Assembly: GCA_944548615.1 (NCBI GenBank)
Contig: OX155965.1
Coordinates: forward strand, 25,534,946 to 25,598,945
Reading direction: 5' to 3'
DNA: 64,000 nt
DNA from: Micropterix aruncella
Taxonomy: Eukaryota > Arthropoda > Insecta > Lepidoptera > Micropterigidae
The notes beneath the pieces are model-generated. The model was not told the DNA's origin, ran no database searches, and saw only the letters and a list, made by a program, of their open reading frames with translations. A program made the translations under genes and the position numbers. Shown here one piece after another: positions 49,276 through 61,429 of this stretch (position 1 is the stretch's first letter; each line of letters opens with the position of its first letter).

Positions 49276-51709
49276 AATGCGATATAATACAATATAATTC
49301 TACTTCAAGGCATACCTGAAATTATTGTACTGCTATCAAACGCAATAAATCGCAAATCCAATCCAAATAACCAAAATAATAAAAAAAATAAAAATATGGT
49401 TTGAAGGTATGTAACATATTTTAACAGAAAGATATTTCTATTTTCGAGTTTTGATGTCCTAGATCATGCTCTTAACCCTTAAATCCTTAATTATTTGTTT
49501 TGAATTATATAAAATTGTTTATTATAAGAAAATAGCCATAGTTACGTAAAAAATACAATTAAATAATCAGGTAAAAGGTATATTTATTTTGAAAAAACTT
49601 GTATGTAGACGTAAACTGTAAACTTTCGGAAATAATATGCGTTTAATATACTAAAATTACTAAAGTGGTAAACAAATAGTCCTATTGTATTTATATTTAT
49701 TAGTATAGACATTTCCATATTATTTATGAATGAAATACAGCAAAGCAATTGCGATTTTTGTTGACATAAAGCAACCTTGCATTTGATGCAGTCAGTCTGT
49801 GAAAATCCTTTACAATCTGGAAGTTTGCCTCTATTTTTAAAACTGCGCCTCATTTCATCAATTACGCTTGGTTACTATTTGTGCATCTAGCTATTCATAA
49901 AATCTAACTTGCATCTAATATAATCTTCAAATACAACATCAAACATTGATAGCTTACCTGACAATTGATGTGAAGTAATATTTTAAAACAATTAGATACA
50001 TCACTCCTTTATAGGGAACTTGACAATAGAAACTATCTCTTCAAGTAACACATTAAAATTCATCACTTACCACATTTAAATATGAAAAAACTATTTAACT
50101 TACCCGCCAAAAGTAATGTTTTTTTTTTCTTTCATCATGAGTTATTGACTATGGTTATCAACGTGCTTTCGTAAACGGAAACACTAAGGTTTTTAAATAA
50201 AATGAAGTAAAAATTTATGGAGACAATTGGCAACAATATGCATTAAAGGGTTAAAGTAGAGTTAAATCTTATTTATCTTATTGTATCGATGAAAATAACT
50301 ATTCACGGGAACCTCCGATGTATATTTACGGCCGAACATAAGATGGTGCACAAGTTATTTACTCTTATTCCCGTAGGTAAACTCATTCCAATTCGTTATT
50401 ATGCGTAAACGAGTCTGCAAGTAAGAACACATACGATAGATGAAAAGTTTATGAAGGAAAGTATCTATGTAAACTTGCATTATGTATTATGAGCATTAGC
50501 TTAGGTAGAATCATAATTTTCAAATCACACAAAAAAGCAATCAAGCAAGCATAACAGAAAGCGAACACTGCCAATTATTTATTATACATTTTGAGAGATG
50601 TAGCACGAGTAGGTACATCGTCATGATTTCCGACTCGTAAAATACGAATATGAGAACATCAAACATGCATGGCTCGCAATAAAGCTTACATGGCATTACC
50701 ACTCAATTATTTACTCAGTGAATTAACGGATTTGAAAAGCTCTTCAGCAATTCATTTTGGTTGTCAATGGAAACGGTTCATTAACAGCTGCCATACAAAT
50801 GGACAGACCGCGTCTTATAAAGTACTTGTACGTTTCAACTTAGATACAACTACACTTATGATCAATGAATCCGGGACACCAACATTAACGTATCTCGGAA
50901 ATAAAGTGCTAGCTTATTTAATAATTACTATAGTAATAATTAATATCGAATACTAGAACCGCCTTTTTTTATTAAAAAAATGTGAGAGAACACAAAAATT
51001 GCAGTGAATTCGTTTTGTGAGAGCGTTGTATGCAGTAAGACCGTTTTTACCGAATTTTGTTCATAGATTTGTCACTACATGGCGAAATATGTTTTTTTTG
51101 TGTATCCGACCAAGTACCAGCTTTGCTTTGTTAGGCGACATCGTACAGTAAACCTGTCCACCCTAGAACGGCCTAGTCCCAGTGATAAAATCAAATAAGC
51201 AAAAGATTAAGTTTTGCCATTCGGTTCCTGTAAGCAAAATCAATGTCATATAGTACTTAATTCTTATATAAATAAATAAACACCATAAACATGTATAATG
51301 ACGCAATCCAACAGTGAAAACGTAAAAAGATCAAAGTCAGTCTTTCTTTACTAAATCGACCACGCTATGCTAATCACGAAAACGATAATGAAAATCCTTG
51401 ATTAGCTGTAGATTGTTCCAAGAAGTGCCGGGAAGTGTGTAAAACTTCATTGGGTGATCAGGAAGTGTATAAAATGTCATTGGGTTTTCCTGTGAGGATC
51501 ATGATATAATCCTGCGCATATAATCCTAAAACCATAAACTAACCAACCCTGCTCTTCCCCCTCCTTTCGCTCCTTTCCTTCCTTCCTCTCCTTCCTTTTC
51601 TCTGCGTCTTTATTTAATTTTAGTAATTTGTTTTCCTTTTTTTATTATCTTTTTCTTTATCGTTTTCTGTCTGTTTCTTTTTTTTAATCACTTTAATATT
51701 TATTATTCT
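49276..51709. other. Unassigned AT-rich sequence
   Basis: The longest stretch with nothing I can name. The 95-codon plus frame at 50669-50956 starts at ATG (ARNKAYMALPLNYLLSELTD) but shows no known domain. A minus frame at 49584-49853 is likewise unknown. Confidence 0.45.
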
Positions 51710-51838
51710 TTTGTGTAGCCAACGTAACAAATAATATTATAAACTGAAGCTATAGGTTAGCTGATAGACATTGCGGCAAGGCAATAAGCTCGCCCTTTTT
51801 ATTTTAAAATAAAGTTTTTTTATTTTATTTATTTATAA
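51710..51838 (+). repeat. Likely LINE 3' UTR end
   Basis: TATAGGTTAGCTGATAGACA, ATAAGCTCGCCCTTTTTATT and a run of TTTATT/AAATAAAG look like LINE 3' ends such as the one at 28600. No coding is attached. Confidence 0.4.
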
Positions 51839-53568
51839 TCGTTATCGAAATATAAAATCAAAAACCTTTCATCAACCTCAGAATCAAGGAGTTGAAGAAC
51901 ACTAAATGAAATCTTTGGAACTTTACTAGTATTTTACATAAATTGTGTAAAAAATACTTGGTTGATTTTTTGCGTAGTTCTTATATATGCTGAAATATTT
52001 TGCGGGATTTTACTGAAAAACTAGTGAGTTTCAAAAAAATTTAAACTAATTTCAATGATTCATCAACTTATGACTACGACATAAAGAATTCAGTATTAGA
52101 AAATTATTATAGTATTTTTTGCTCGTTTTTACCGATATTTTACTGCATGTTACATGTAGAAGATTATTAAATAAAACTTAGTCACATACAACTTCAAATC
52201 TTTGTCTAATTATTTGTAAACTATTTGTATTGAAAACATTTATTTGTAATTATACTTTTAATATAAAATTTGTAATTATACCTTTTATTTTGATTATGCG
52301 ATGTGATGGAGTGGTACCCCTCCTTAAAACAATGTTTTCCATTAGCCGCAAGTACAAGTACCTATACATTTGTCTGATCACCTCTTGCAACATGCGCTGC
52401 TTTTGTTAGAGATCCCCGTCTACATCGTTATTCAACGTCTCTCCAAAAAGATCAGTAGGAAAAACTGGGACATAGCAAGGATGTGAGCACACCCACGCTC
52501 GCTCGCCTAACCTCGCGCCTGGAAGGCACAGATTAATAATTCAGTTGTGTGCATTCTTAACAGATGCGATATTATAGGCATTTGTACTCTTTTTGCTGAA
52601 AACCTTACCCACTTGGGTATCGAGCTAAACAGAAGATCGAGCTCAACTTAGAAGACCCCTTTGTTTTGGCCACGGAGATATAGCAATGAAATCTGGTTGA
52701 TTTATATAAATATTATTGAATTTCAATTATAAAAAGATGGCGCAAAAGTAAGTACGCAAGAATTCCAGAACTCTACAGCGTTTCCAGGACTCTACAGCGA
52801 AGCAAGTAAGGCGATTTTTAGAGTGATTTTAGAAAAAGGATTTTGCAGGAGCAACGGGCGTGAGTTCCCCGCCTCAGCCGAGCAGATATTGGCGCCAACA
52901 GCAAACAGTTATTATTTATGATGCACATATTTTTTCGTTTTGATTTTCAAGCTTTTGTTTAGCTCAATGCACAGAATTACCCGTGAAGAAGGGAGGATTT
53001 TAGGTCCCGGACATGCTGTATATTTTTAACTTCTATGTACCTCGATAAAAATAAATGAAAAATAAAAAACGGCTACATCTATTTTTATAAAATGTATGCG
53101 TGAAAATATATTTCTATGATAATGAAATTCCTATATCTTAGCATTTGCAAAAACTACCTACTGTTACAACTAAGAGCTACATACTGGATCCGCAGCCCAT
53201 GGATCGATTCGGTCGCATATATACGTATTGTGCACGTATATATTGATTTCGAATAAAGAACGACGTTAAGAGCGGAACCTGGTTTAAATAGCAAAAAAAA
53301 ACATGTTTTTCATGTTTTTTTTAAACTTTAAGATGAAATCTGATCACAAATCTTTTATATCAGTTTGATTAACATTGACGGTATCTTCTGGCGCAAGTAA
53401 TAGCTAGCGTAATTTTACATGAAACAAAAAAATAAACTAAGATATTCATTTTTACATACGTATTTTTTAAATGAACTAAAAAAATCACTAAAAGTTATCA
53501 TTTTTATAATTTTTCAAGGATTTAAAAAAATGAAGCGGTTTTTGCCCCAAAATGTTGTGTTTGTCTAG

Positions 53569-53569
<1 letters not shown>
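51839..53569. other. Unassigned AT-rich sequence
   Basis: Nothing recognised. There is a short imperfect repeat CTCTACAGCG near 52773 and 52790. Confidence 0.5.

Positions 53570-53656
<87 letters not shown>
53570..53656. repeat. (TA)n microsatellite at the PLE 3' end
   Basis: TA run directly abutting the PLE 3' terminus. Confidence 0.95.
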
Positions 53657-53660
<4 letters not shown>

Positions 53661-53927
53661 ATTTTTCAAATTGAAATTATGTTAATCACTAAATAAATGA
53701 AATGATAAAATAATGAAAGGGCACTTATCTGGTCTGTGGTGACCAGGAGTGACTCCACGCCTTCTTCTTCTCCTCACTCAGTGTTTGCTGGTGCTTCCTG
53801 CTGTGGCACTAGAACTCTATCAAAATGGCAGTCTTTCACAGCGGCACACAACAATGCGAGACGAGAATGAATGCTGGAAAATAATAGGCGATTAGTGTTT
53901 CTTAAATATTAATGATTTTTATAAAAT

Positions 53928-53964
53928 GTATATCAATATTTCGGCTCAGCCGTCGTCAAGATAT
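53928..53964 (-). ncRNA. Hammerhead-ribozyme-like motif in the PLE 3' region (degenerate)
   Basis: The minus strand reads CTTGACGACGGCTGAGCCGA, AATATTGATATAC. It can be read as a hammerhead core: UGACGA, stem GGC/GCC closed by UGA, GAAA, stem AUAU/AUAU with a UG loop, then UA|C. The first core base is U instead of C and stem I is poor. Many PLEs carry hammerheads in their terminal repeats, which is why I note it. The same motif is at 10206-10240, 11106-11140 and, reversed, 9756-9790. Confidence 0.25.
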
Positions 53965-54156
53965 GTGACATTTCTGAAATCGAACAATTCGTTGAAAATT
54001 TAAATTCAAGGAATCGAACAAAAAGAAATGGATTAATAATATTTTACACGATTTAGTTAAGGTACCATAACCAACCGTGCAAAACGTTATTTTAAATGAA
54101 TGATTATAAATTAAAATAAAAAGCATTTGATGATTATGATAATATGATAAACCTTA

Positions 54157-56463
54157 TTAATTTTGCCTATTGAGACCGGAACCTTTGCAAGCGCCTAAAA
54201 TATAAATATAAGCTAATTCCCAAGATTTGACGTCCCTTTCTTTTGCATTATCACCCAGGCATTTTATTATTTTAACTTTAAAACATTGATCAAAAGATAA
54301 ATTATGCGCCCTGGCATGTAAAGATATTGGGAGTTGGCTTTCATTTCCTACACTAGCCCTATGATTATTTAGTCTAATATTAAGTGGTGTTGTTGTTTCA
54401 CCGATATAAAAGGCATCACAAGTCCTGCACAGAAGTTGATATACTATATTTTTTGAAATACAACTGCAATGAAAGGGAACCCTGTAACTATTAGTAGTAT
54501 TTGGACTGGTAAAAAAAGGACTTAGATCTAACAGAGGACAAGTTTTACAACGTGGACGACCGCAAGGTTGAAGGCCAAAAGTATTATTACCAATAGAGAA
54601 ATTTTGATTATTTTTTGTTTTGTTTAATATTGATCTAATATTAGGTGGTCTGCGGAAAGATAAAATTGGCGGTGAATCTAAGAGATCCTTAGTGGATGCA
54701 TCATTAGAAATGATGGGGAATAAATCAGATAATATATCTCGCAGTTTCTCAGCACCAGGAAAATAAGTGGTGCTAAGGAAGATTTTATTATTATTATTAT
54801 TATTTTTATTTGAAGTAATTTTAGGTTTTGGTATATATTTTACTTCAGAGTTTAGAATATGTTTATCCAATAGAGGAGCAGGGTATTTTCTTTCAAGAAG
54901 AGATTGCTTTAGATTATTGAGATATTTATCTAAATTTTCTTTGTTGTTAACTAAACGGTGTCCGCGAATGGACATTGAATAGGGAATGGATCTCTTGGTG
55001 TGAAATGGATGACAGCTATCAAAGTGTAAATACTGTTCTTTATTTGTAGGTTTTATATGAATCGCGGTTTTAATTTTACCTTCGGAAATTGTTAAATCAA
55101 CATCTAAGAAAGTAATTTGTGATTTAGAAATGGTATGAGTGAAATTCAAAGGGCCAAAATTATTTAGGTCGTCAAGAAAGGTTGTTAGAGTAGTTTGTCC
55201 GTGTGGCCAAATCATTACTATGTCGTCAATAAATCTATACCATAATATGGGTTTTAAATTTTGCGTTTGAAGAAAATTTTGCTCTAATAATCCCATGAAA
55301 AGGTTGGCATACGACGGTGCCATTCGCGTGCCCATAGCAGTCCCTTTAATTTGAAGATAAAATTCATCTTCAAAGGAGAAAGCATTACACGTTAAGACAA
55401 ACTCGGCTAATTTGCAAAGAAAATCCGTAGAAGGTATTTGAGGATGAGGTCTCTCATCAAGAAAATAAGAAATTGCTTCCAATCCTAAATTATGAGGAAT
55501 ATTGGTATACAGGGATATGGCGTCAATAGTAACAAATAATAGGTCGTCTGACTTTGGAATTACAGTATTCTTTAAAATATCAATAAAATGATAGCTGTCT
55601 TTGATATGAGAATTTAGATTTTTCACAAAAGGTTGTAAAAAATAATCTACAAAAGCCGAAATTCTTTCTGTCGGAGAGTTAAAGCTTGCGACTATTGGTC
55701 GTCCAGGATTATTAGGCTTGTGAATTTTAGGTAATAGATAAAAATTTGGAGTTCTGATAGGATCAGGAATTAAAGTTTTAACATCTTCGTCTGATAATTT
55801 TTCATTTGATTTATTTTGTTCAATATATTTTTTTATTTTCACTGCAAAATTTTTGTTTGGATCTCTGGATAGTTTTTTATAGAAAGTTTCATCTCTAAGT
55901 TGTCTCAAGCCTTCAGTAACATAGTCAGTTTTGTTAAGTATGACAGTAGTGGAACCTTTATCAGCCGGCAAAATGACGATGCTGGTATCCTTGCTAAGAC
56001 TCTCAAGAGCTGCACGTTCATCTACTGACAAGTTTGATGTTGGCTTGAGGCTATTTAGAAAAGATGGCTGTGTTACTTTGTTTAATAAAATAGTAATAAA
56101 ATTTTCTACCGGATGATTTTTTGGTAATGGAGGGGGTTCTTTATTAGAGTGTGGACGAAATTGAGATAGTGCATTGTGTAATTTAATATTATTATTGTTA
56201 TTCTTTTGATTTGAATGCCAAAATTCACGCCATCTTAAATTACGACAAAATTTAACAACATCATTACCAAAACTAAAATGGTTCACATTTTGAGTCGGTG
56301 TGAAATTTAGACCTTTAGATAATACTAAATATTCATTGTGGTTAATTACTTTGGATGACAAGTTTTTAACAGCATTTTTTTCTCTAGGAGATGGACCTTG
56401 TATATTATTAGAATATGATACTGATGGTGTTATACTGTTATTAATTTGGTTTACTAATGTGGT
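54157..56463 (-). CDS. Penelope-like reverse transcriptase with GIY-YIG endonuclease
   Basis: Copies element RNA and nicks target DNA during retrotransposition. Residues are numbered from the TTG codon at 56361; the frame stays open 34 more codons upstream to 56463 with no ATG, and the first internal Met is near residue 343, so the N-terminus is probably truncated. Blocks: ILPADKGSTTVILNK (~130-144), YLLPKIHKP (~208-216), RPIVA (~221), FVTIDAISLYTNIPH with catalytic Asp ~280, GTAMGTRMAPSYANLF (~340-355), YRFIDDIVMIW with Asp 379-380, FLDVDLTI (~418), RSIPYS (~457). Asn-rich linker (~518-526), CGRPRCKTCP (~600-609), then GIY-YIG: IVYQLLC (~639), FYIGET (~651), RLNNHR (~663-668), with WELAYI supplying a likely catalytic Glu. 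About 734 codons without a stop. Probably a recent copy, but without its own start. Confidence 0.92.
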   Translation of the reverse strand, partial: TTLVNQINNSITPSVSYSNNIQGPSPREKNAVKNLSSKVINHNEYLVLSKGLNFTPTQNVNHFSFGNDVVKFCRNLRWREFWHSNQKNNNNNIKLHNALSQFRPHSNKEPPPLPKNHPVENFITILLNKVTQPSFLNSLKPTSNLSVDERAALESLSKDTSIVILPADKGSTTVILNKTDYVTEGLRQLRDETFYKKLSRDPNKNFAVKIKKYIEQNKSNEKLSDEDVKTLIPDPIRTPNFYLLPKIHKPNNPGRPIVASFNSPTERISAFVDYFLQPFVKNLNSHIKDSYHFIDILKNTVIPKSDDLLFVTIDAISLYTNIPHNLGLEAISYFLDERPHPQIPSTDFLCKLAEFVLTCNAFSFEDEFYLQIKGTAMGTRMAPSYANLFMGLLEQNFLQTQNLKPILWYRFIDDIVMIWPHGQTTLTTFLDDLNNFGPLNFTHTISKSQITFLDVDLTISEGKIKTAIHIKPTNKEQYLHFDSCHPFHTKRSIPYSMSIRGHRLVNNKENLDKYLNNLKQSLLERKYPAPLLDKHILNSEVKYIPKPKITSNKNNNNNNKIFLSTTYFPGAEKLRDILSDLFPIISNDASTKDLLDSPPILSFRRPPNIRSILNKTKNNQNFSIGNNTFGLQPCGRPRCKTCPLLDLSPFFTSPNTTNSYRVPFHCSCISKNIVYQLLCRTCDAFYIGETTTPLNIRLNNHRASVGNESQLPISLHARAHNLSFDQCFKVKIIKCLGDNAKERDVKSWELAYIYILGACKGSGLNRQN

Positions 56464-56500
56464 TTACTAATGTTTAATTATAATGGTTTATTAATTTAGT

Positions 56501-56657
<157 letters not shown>

Positions 56658-58025
56658 GAAAAAAATCCTACTTTTTTTTTAGTTTATATAGAAGAGAATT
56701 TAATAATTTTTATATTTTTTTTGGAACAACTCAGGCTCCTGCTTAATAGGGGCCGAGACAATAATATAATCCTTTGATACTTTTTGAGTCATCAGGAAAG
56801 TCGCGACTCATCTGGTGCGCTACGTATTTCTTTTTTAATATGTGACTGTCCATGCCTGCGTCTCCCGCTCCCTCCCCCTTCCCTCCCGGCCGACACAGGG
56901 TAATATGTTAGTTCCACAGGTTGTTTGGCTTACTTTTATAATCCCGTCCGGCTCTCGGACTTCTTTACGGCTCCTTGGGGCGTCGTGCGACGCGAAAAAC
57001 GCGATTAAATATTGCAGCGCTATGGGAGACAACTCGCCATTACGTAACATGGAAAAATTATAATATTATCCTGAAGATGTTTCAGTCTTGGAGATGTATA
57101 CAGAGAAACATATATTTTTAATACATATATAGGAATATAGAAGCCAGATAGGATTTGCACGAACAATTATTATGCAGGTGCTCCTGCTGCTCTGAAAAAG
57201 ACAAAGAATATCTGTAACTAGAACGCCATTTCATAACGCGCTGTTTATCATAAATGGAGCTGGATTTTTATTTTAGTTTACTGGCCAATTTAAAACAAGA
57301 TAAAGAACTCTATTTAACGCAAATTGTGCGAAAAATTAATCTCCCTGTACTAATAAAATAGCCGTTGATAAAACAGCCGATCACCAATGACTTTTTCTAT
57401 AATCGCATCCGTACCCAGGTATATGTATGTCAGGACCCGTGAGGCCCACTGATCAGGTAACCGTGACAGCGCGGCGCATGGTGACCGACTGGCGACTGAC
57501 TGAGTGTGGTTGCCTGACTACTTTGCAGCGCAGCTGACTGTGACAGTTAGCTCCGCCCATTCCGTAACAGAGCGTTGCCAGTCGTGATTTTTTAAATGAC
57601 GATGTCAAAGCTTGCAAGGGCGTGGTGGAGCGATATATTTTCGTATACTCGTATATATTTGTATCTTGTATGCGCCTTCATAGCTTAAAGAGTATTTAGT
57701 CACTAGTTTTCTTATTATTTTCATAAACAGTTTGTTTACATTTTCATTTACAATATTACATTAGAGCTGTACAATTTGGGTCATTCGAGTAAATGATTGC
57801 ATGCCTTTTAAACGCTGAAAATTTAAACTGGCAATGTTAATTAGTCCTCGCGCAACATATCAAACAGAATATGTTATTCGCTTTCAAGCACTCACGTACG
57901 ACATTATACCTGTATTAGAAACAGAACGTCACGAACTTAGTTTTCTATAAAATGGCTAAATATGAATGGACACACCAATACACATGTGACCCTTCCTTGT
58001 GAAAAACCAATCCTTCTGGTATACT
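56658..58025. other. Unassigned sequence
   Basis: Open frames on both strands at 56835-57063 in a GC-richer patch are unrecognised. Nothing else is supportable. Confidence 0.45.
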
Positions 58026-59240
58026 TAGGTCATACTAAAAGTTTCTGAAATCTGATAAATAGGACCATATTATTAGACATATTATTAGTCATATATTAGA
58101 CTTGTGATATGTTAATTGTTTTTTAAAGTATATGCCCTCACAATTTATACATTTTTGCATTCGCTGGAACCATTGTATAAAGCAGTTGGACCAGTCTTCC
58201 GTAGGGATCTCTTCAACAGCTTCGTCGAACGCATTCGCCGCCGATTCAGGGCCTGTAAAACGTGTGCCTCTAAGTGTGTCTTTAATTTTAGGAAACAAAA
58301 TAAGTCGCAAGGTGCGAGGTCTGGTCTGTACGGCGAATGCGTCATTAATTCTACATTTGAAACCTTCAATTACGCTTTCGTTACCTTAGCGGTATGTACG
58401 GACACGTTATCGTGGTGAAAGACGACATCGCTTCGAGGACGCCTTTCGCCAACTTTTTCTAAGACTCTGGGTAAGCAAGTGTTGGCGTACCAATCTGCAG
58501 TCACTGTCCTTTGGTCTTAAGGCGATACTGTTGTGTAGTGTCCTGGTTTGCCTTAAAAAGTAGCAACTATTTTCTTACTAATGCTTCGGCTTTTCTTGAC
58601 TTTCGTTGGAAAATCTTTAAAAGGAAATATTTATTCTGCCGATTGGCTTTTCCGGTTCAAGGCAGTACACAGAGGCTTCGTCATCTGTCACAATATTATA
58701 GACAGCCAATGATTGCCCTCCATCAAACTTTGCCATCATTTTACGACACCACTCTATACGCAGTCGTTGCTGATCTTCCGTCAAACCATGCGGTATCCAT
58801 CGAGTGCAAAGCTTCCGTACCTTCACCTACACATCTATTGCACTTAACGCATTCCAATGCCTATTACAGTACGAATTTGCTGACAAGTATTTTTGTCAGT
58901 ATCAATTAATTGACTGTACTGTAACAATATTAGAGTTGGTAACCGCAGTCGCTCGCCGATCTTCACGTGCATCGTTGTGCAGATGATTACGTCCATTGAA
59001 CCACGCGTGCGCAGAGCTACGAGATGGGGCTTTATCGCCAAATGGCAATTAAAGTCTCTGGCAACTCTCTAGCTGACTTAAGCCATAACGAAAATTGTAA
59101 AAGATCATAGCACGTAAATTTTCTCGACTTAAATTCATTGTAATTCCGAAACAAAATTTTCAAAACGATGCCACAATGAAAAACAATGGCAATCTCGCAA
59201 TTCGAAAGTAAAATGTTCCAAGAGAGTTCCATTTTCATAT
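58026..59240 (-). mobile_element. Mariner-type DNA transposon, nearly full coding length
   Basis: At the left, TTAGGTCATACTAAAAGTTT resembles a mariner terminal repeat (TTAGGT.....AAAAGTTTC). I could not find a convincing partner on the right, so that limit is approximate. The transposase region spans about 1.05 kb, the normal length for the family. Confidence 0.8.
58089..59138 (-). pseudogene. Mariner transposase, frameshifted
   Basis: Reading across frames on the minus strand: MNLSRENLRAMIFYNFRYGL at 59138, FGDKAPSRSS, DAREDRRATAVTNSNI, CTRWIPHGLTEDQQ, KFDGGQSLAVYNIVTDDEAS (first catalytic Asp), HHDNVSVHTA (second), HSPYRPDLAPCD (third, 34 residues on, giving DD34D), then EDWSNCFIQWFQRMQKCINC at the C-terminus. 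All three acidic residues survive, but there are several shifts and an in-frame stop between the second and third aspartates, so it is inactive. Confidence 0.88.
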
Positions 59241-59356
59241 TTCATAATTAGTTTTATATTTCTTATCTTAAAAATGGCCATTTCTAGAAATTTTATATCC
59301 CCCACGTAACTGTGTTTCGATTCATGTAAATAAAATTTGAATTTCAGGTTTTGTTT

Positions 59357-59950
59357 CCCCCCCCCCCCCCCCGACTTTCCGGCAAGTAAGACAAGGATCT
59401 GATAATAATTTTATAAATAAAATCGCCGGCGGACGAACCCGGTTGGATGCCATTGCAACGCCTCGGCGGCGCGGTTCGTTTCTCGACTAAGGGCGGACTT
59501 AGGCCAAGCGCCAACAGGTAGCGTTAAAATTTGATTAAAATGTATGGTGGATTTTAAATATTATTATCGTAGCTTGTATAGGTATGAGATATTGCAACCA
59601 AAACTTCACAATTTACTTTCGGCCCGACAAGGCATTTGTGTACCAAATTGGAATTCTTTAAGTCTAATATTTCTAGATTAAAATATGACTAGTGCGCTAC
59701 CTGGTGGACCGATTTTAACCACAACCTTTTCAACTCTTGCCATGACCAATTGATGCCTGCATGCCAAATTTCAGTTTAATCAGATGAAGCGTTCGGACGC
59801 TATCGTGGAAGAATACACAAACACAGATACACAGACAGACAGATACACAGACGGACAGACACACAGATAGACAGACACACATACACACAGACACACATAT
59901 AGAATATAGACTTTAATCTGGAAATGTTCTTAATAGTCTCAGACGGGCTC
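59357..59950 (+). repeat. C-tract repeat family copy with ACAGAC microsatellite
   Basis: C x16 at 59357-59372, then GACTTTCCGGCAAGTA and the GCTTGTATAGGTATGAGATA body. It ends in a CAGATACACAGACAGACAGA-type run (59817-59900). Confidence 0.7.
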
Positions 59951-60258
59951 AAAATAATAATAATAATATTTAAACGCTTTATTCTTAAGAAAATGCGACC
60001 TTATTGCCTGCAGGCAACATTTTAGAGCTAACCTATACTACTGTATGAACATTATTTGCGAGTAGACTACATAACTTAACCTATATAAAAAGTATGACAA
60101 ATAAAATAAAAGAGGATAGAAAGAAATATATATATACCTAACTCTTTGTGGGCACAGGATGTGCCAACCCAAAATAATCTAACACCTATAAGGACAGTAA
60201 AGTTTTAAAAGGAGGAACATGGGAGGGGAAAGAGAGTTTATCTGGAAGATTTCAAATG
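59951..60258 (-). mobile_element. LINE 3' UTR copy (same family as 28559)
   Basis: Matches 28551-28865: AATAATAAT tail, ACGCTTTATTC, TTATTGCCTGCAGGCAACAT and TTTGTGGGCACAGGATGTGC. 5'-truncated before the coding region. Confidence 0.8.
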
Positions 60259-60907
60259 GATATACTCGTCTTCATTTCAAAAAAAATGCGCGTTCACAAT
60301 ACTTTCCAAACTCGTCGGTTGGTCAGCCTGGTAAGTAAAATAAAAATTATTGCTTTACATGACATAGCAACGTTTTTTTATTTGTGTAGATGTTTGCAAA
60401 ATTGTTTCTTGTTAGGTTCGAGTACTACATTTTTCGAAAATATTTTTTCAGTGCTCTCCATAACAACTCACTTTTTGGTTTCTCATTGATATTTGTCGAT
60501 CTCCCTCAATAGTGAAGAAGCAGGGTATTTTAACCCAACCTCACTAGATACGTTACAAAAAAAATACCTCACAAGTTACGGGTTAATATTATATGATCCC
60601 ACGGCACCTAGCGCATAGTAAAATGTTATGAGCGTCACCAGTGGGACCAGAAAATTTATATGGGGCCCACGAATATTATATGTATTGTATGACAGCAGGC
60701 GGCCAGTTAAACTGCACTGAAGTGTTAAAATACACTAGCCTCATAATTTGCCTACTAGTGCCTAACTTATGCTAAATGAAATGTTGTAAATTATGACTCA
60801 CTCTAGTCGCCATAGTCATAATACACATAAGGACAACATATATTGCTGAAAGCATTGATTATATAGGGTATAGATTGCTCACTGCCATAGCACGTTTTGG
60901 CAGCTAG
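60259..60907. other. Unassigned sequence
   Basis: No gene recognised. The 77-codon frame at 60256-60489 is AT-rich. Confidence 0.5.
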
Positions 60908-61429
60908 GAAGCGCAACGTGTAGATTACACTCATGGTTCCTAACATTGATATTTTTTCTCTTATGTTCAATATGGCGGCATTCGTGGTATGGCAATATGG
61001 CGACGCACTATAAATGGCGCTCTAAACACGCCGTTACGGTATTTTATCTCGAAATAAAATAATAATATAATAAGAAAGGATTTTTTTATCACCCGACAGA
61101 ATGTAAAATATTGTGTACACGTTTTAAAAAACAAGATGAGGACGGATATACACATTTTGACAGCCCTCGGGACGATTAATAATAATAGTAATTACTGCAC
61201 GATAGCGCCTTCATCCGATCGTGCTGAAATTTGGCAATCAGGCATCATTTGGTCATGGCAAGAGTTAAAAAGATTGTGGTTTCAATCAGTCCACCAGAGG
61301 GTGCGCTAGTCATACTTTAATCTCGAATATTAGACTTAGAGACTTGAAATTCGGTACACAGATACCTTGTTGAACCAAAATTACGTTATGAAATTTTGGT
61401 TAGTATATCTCGCATACGAGCGACACAAA
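60908..61429 (+). repeat. Interspersed repeat, copy 2
   Basis: Direct match to 38408-38960. A Helitron has inserted into its tail at 61430. Confidence 0.75.
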
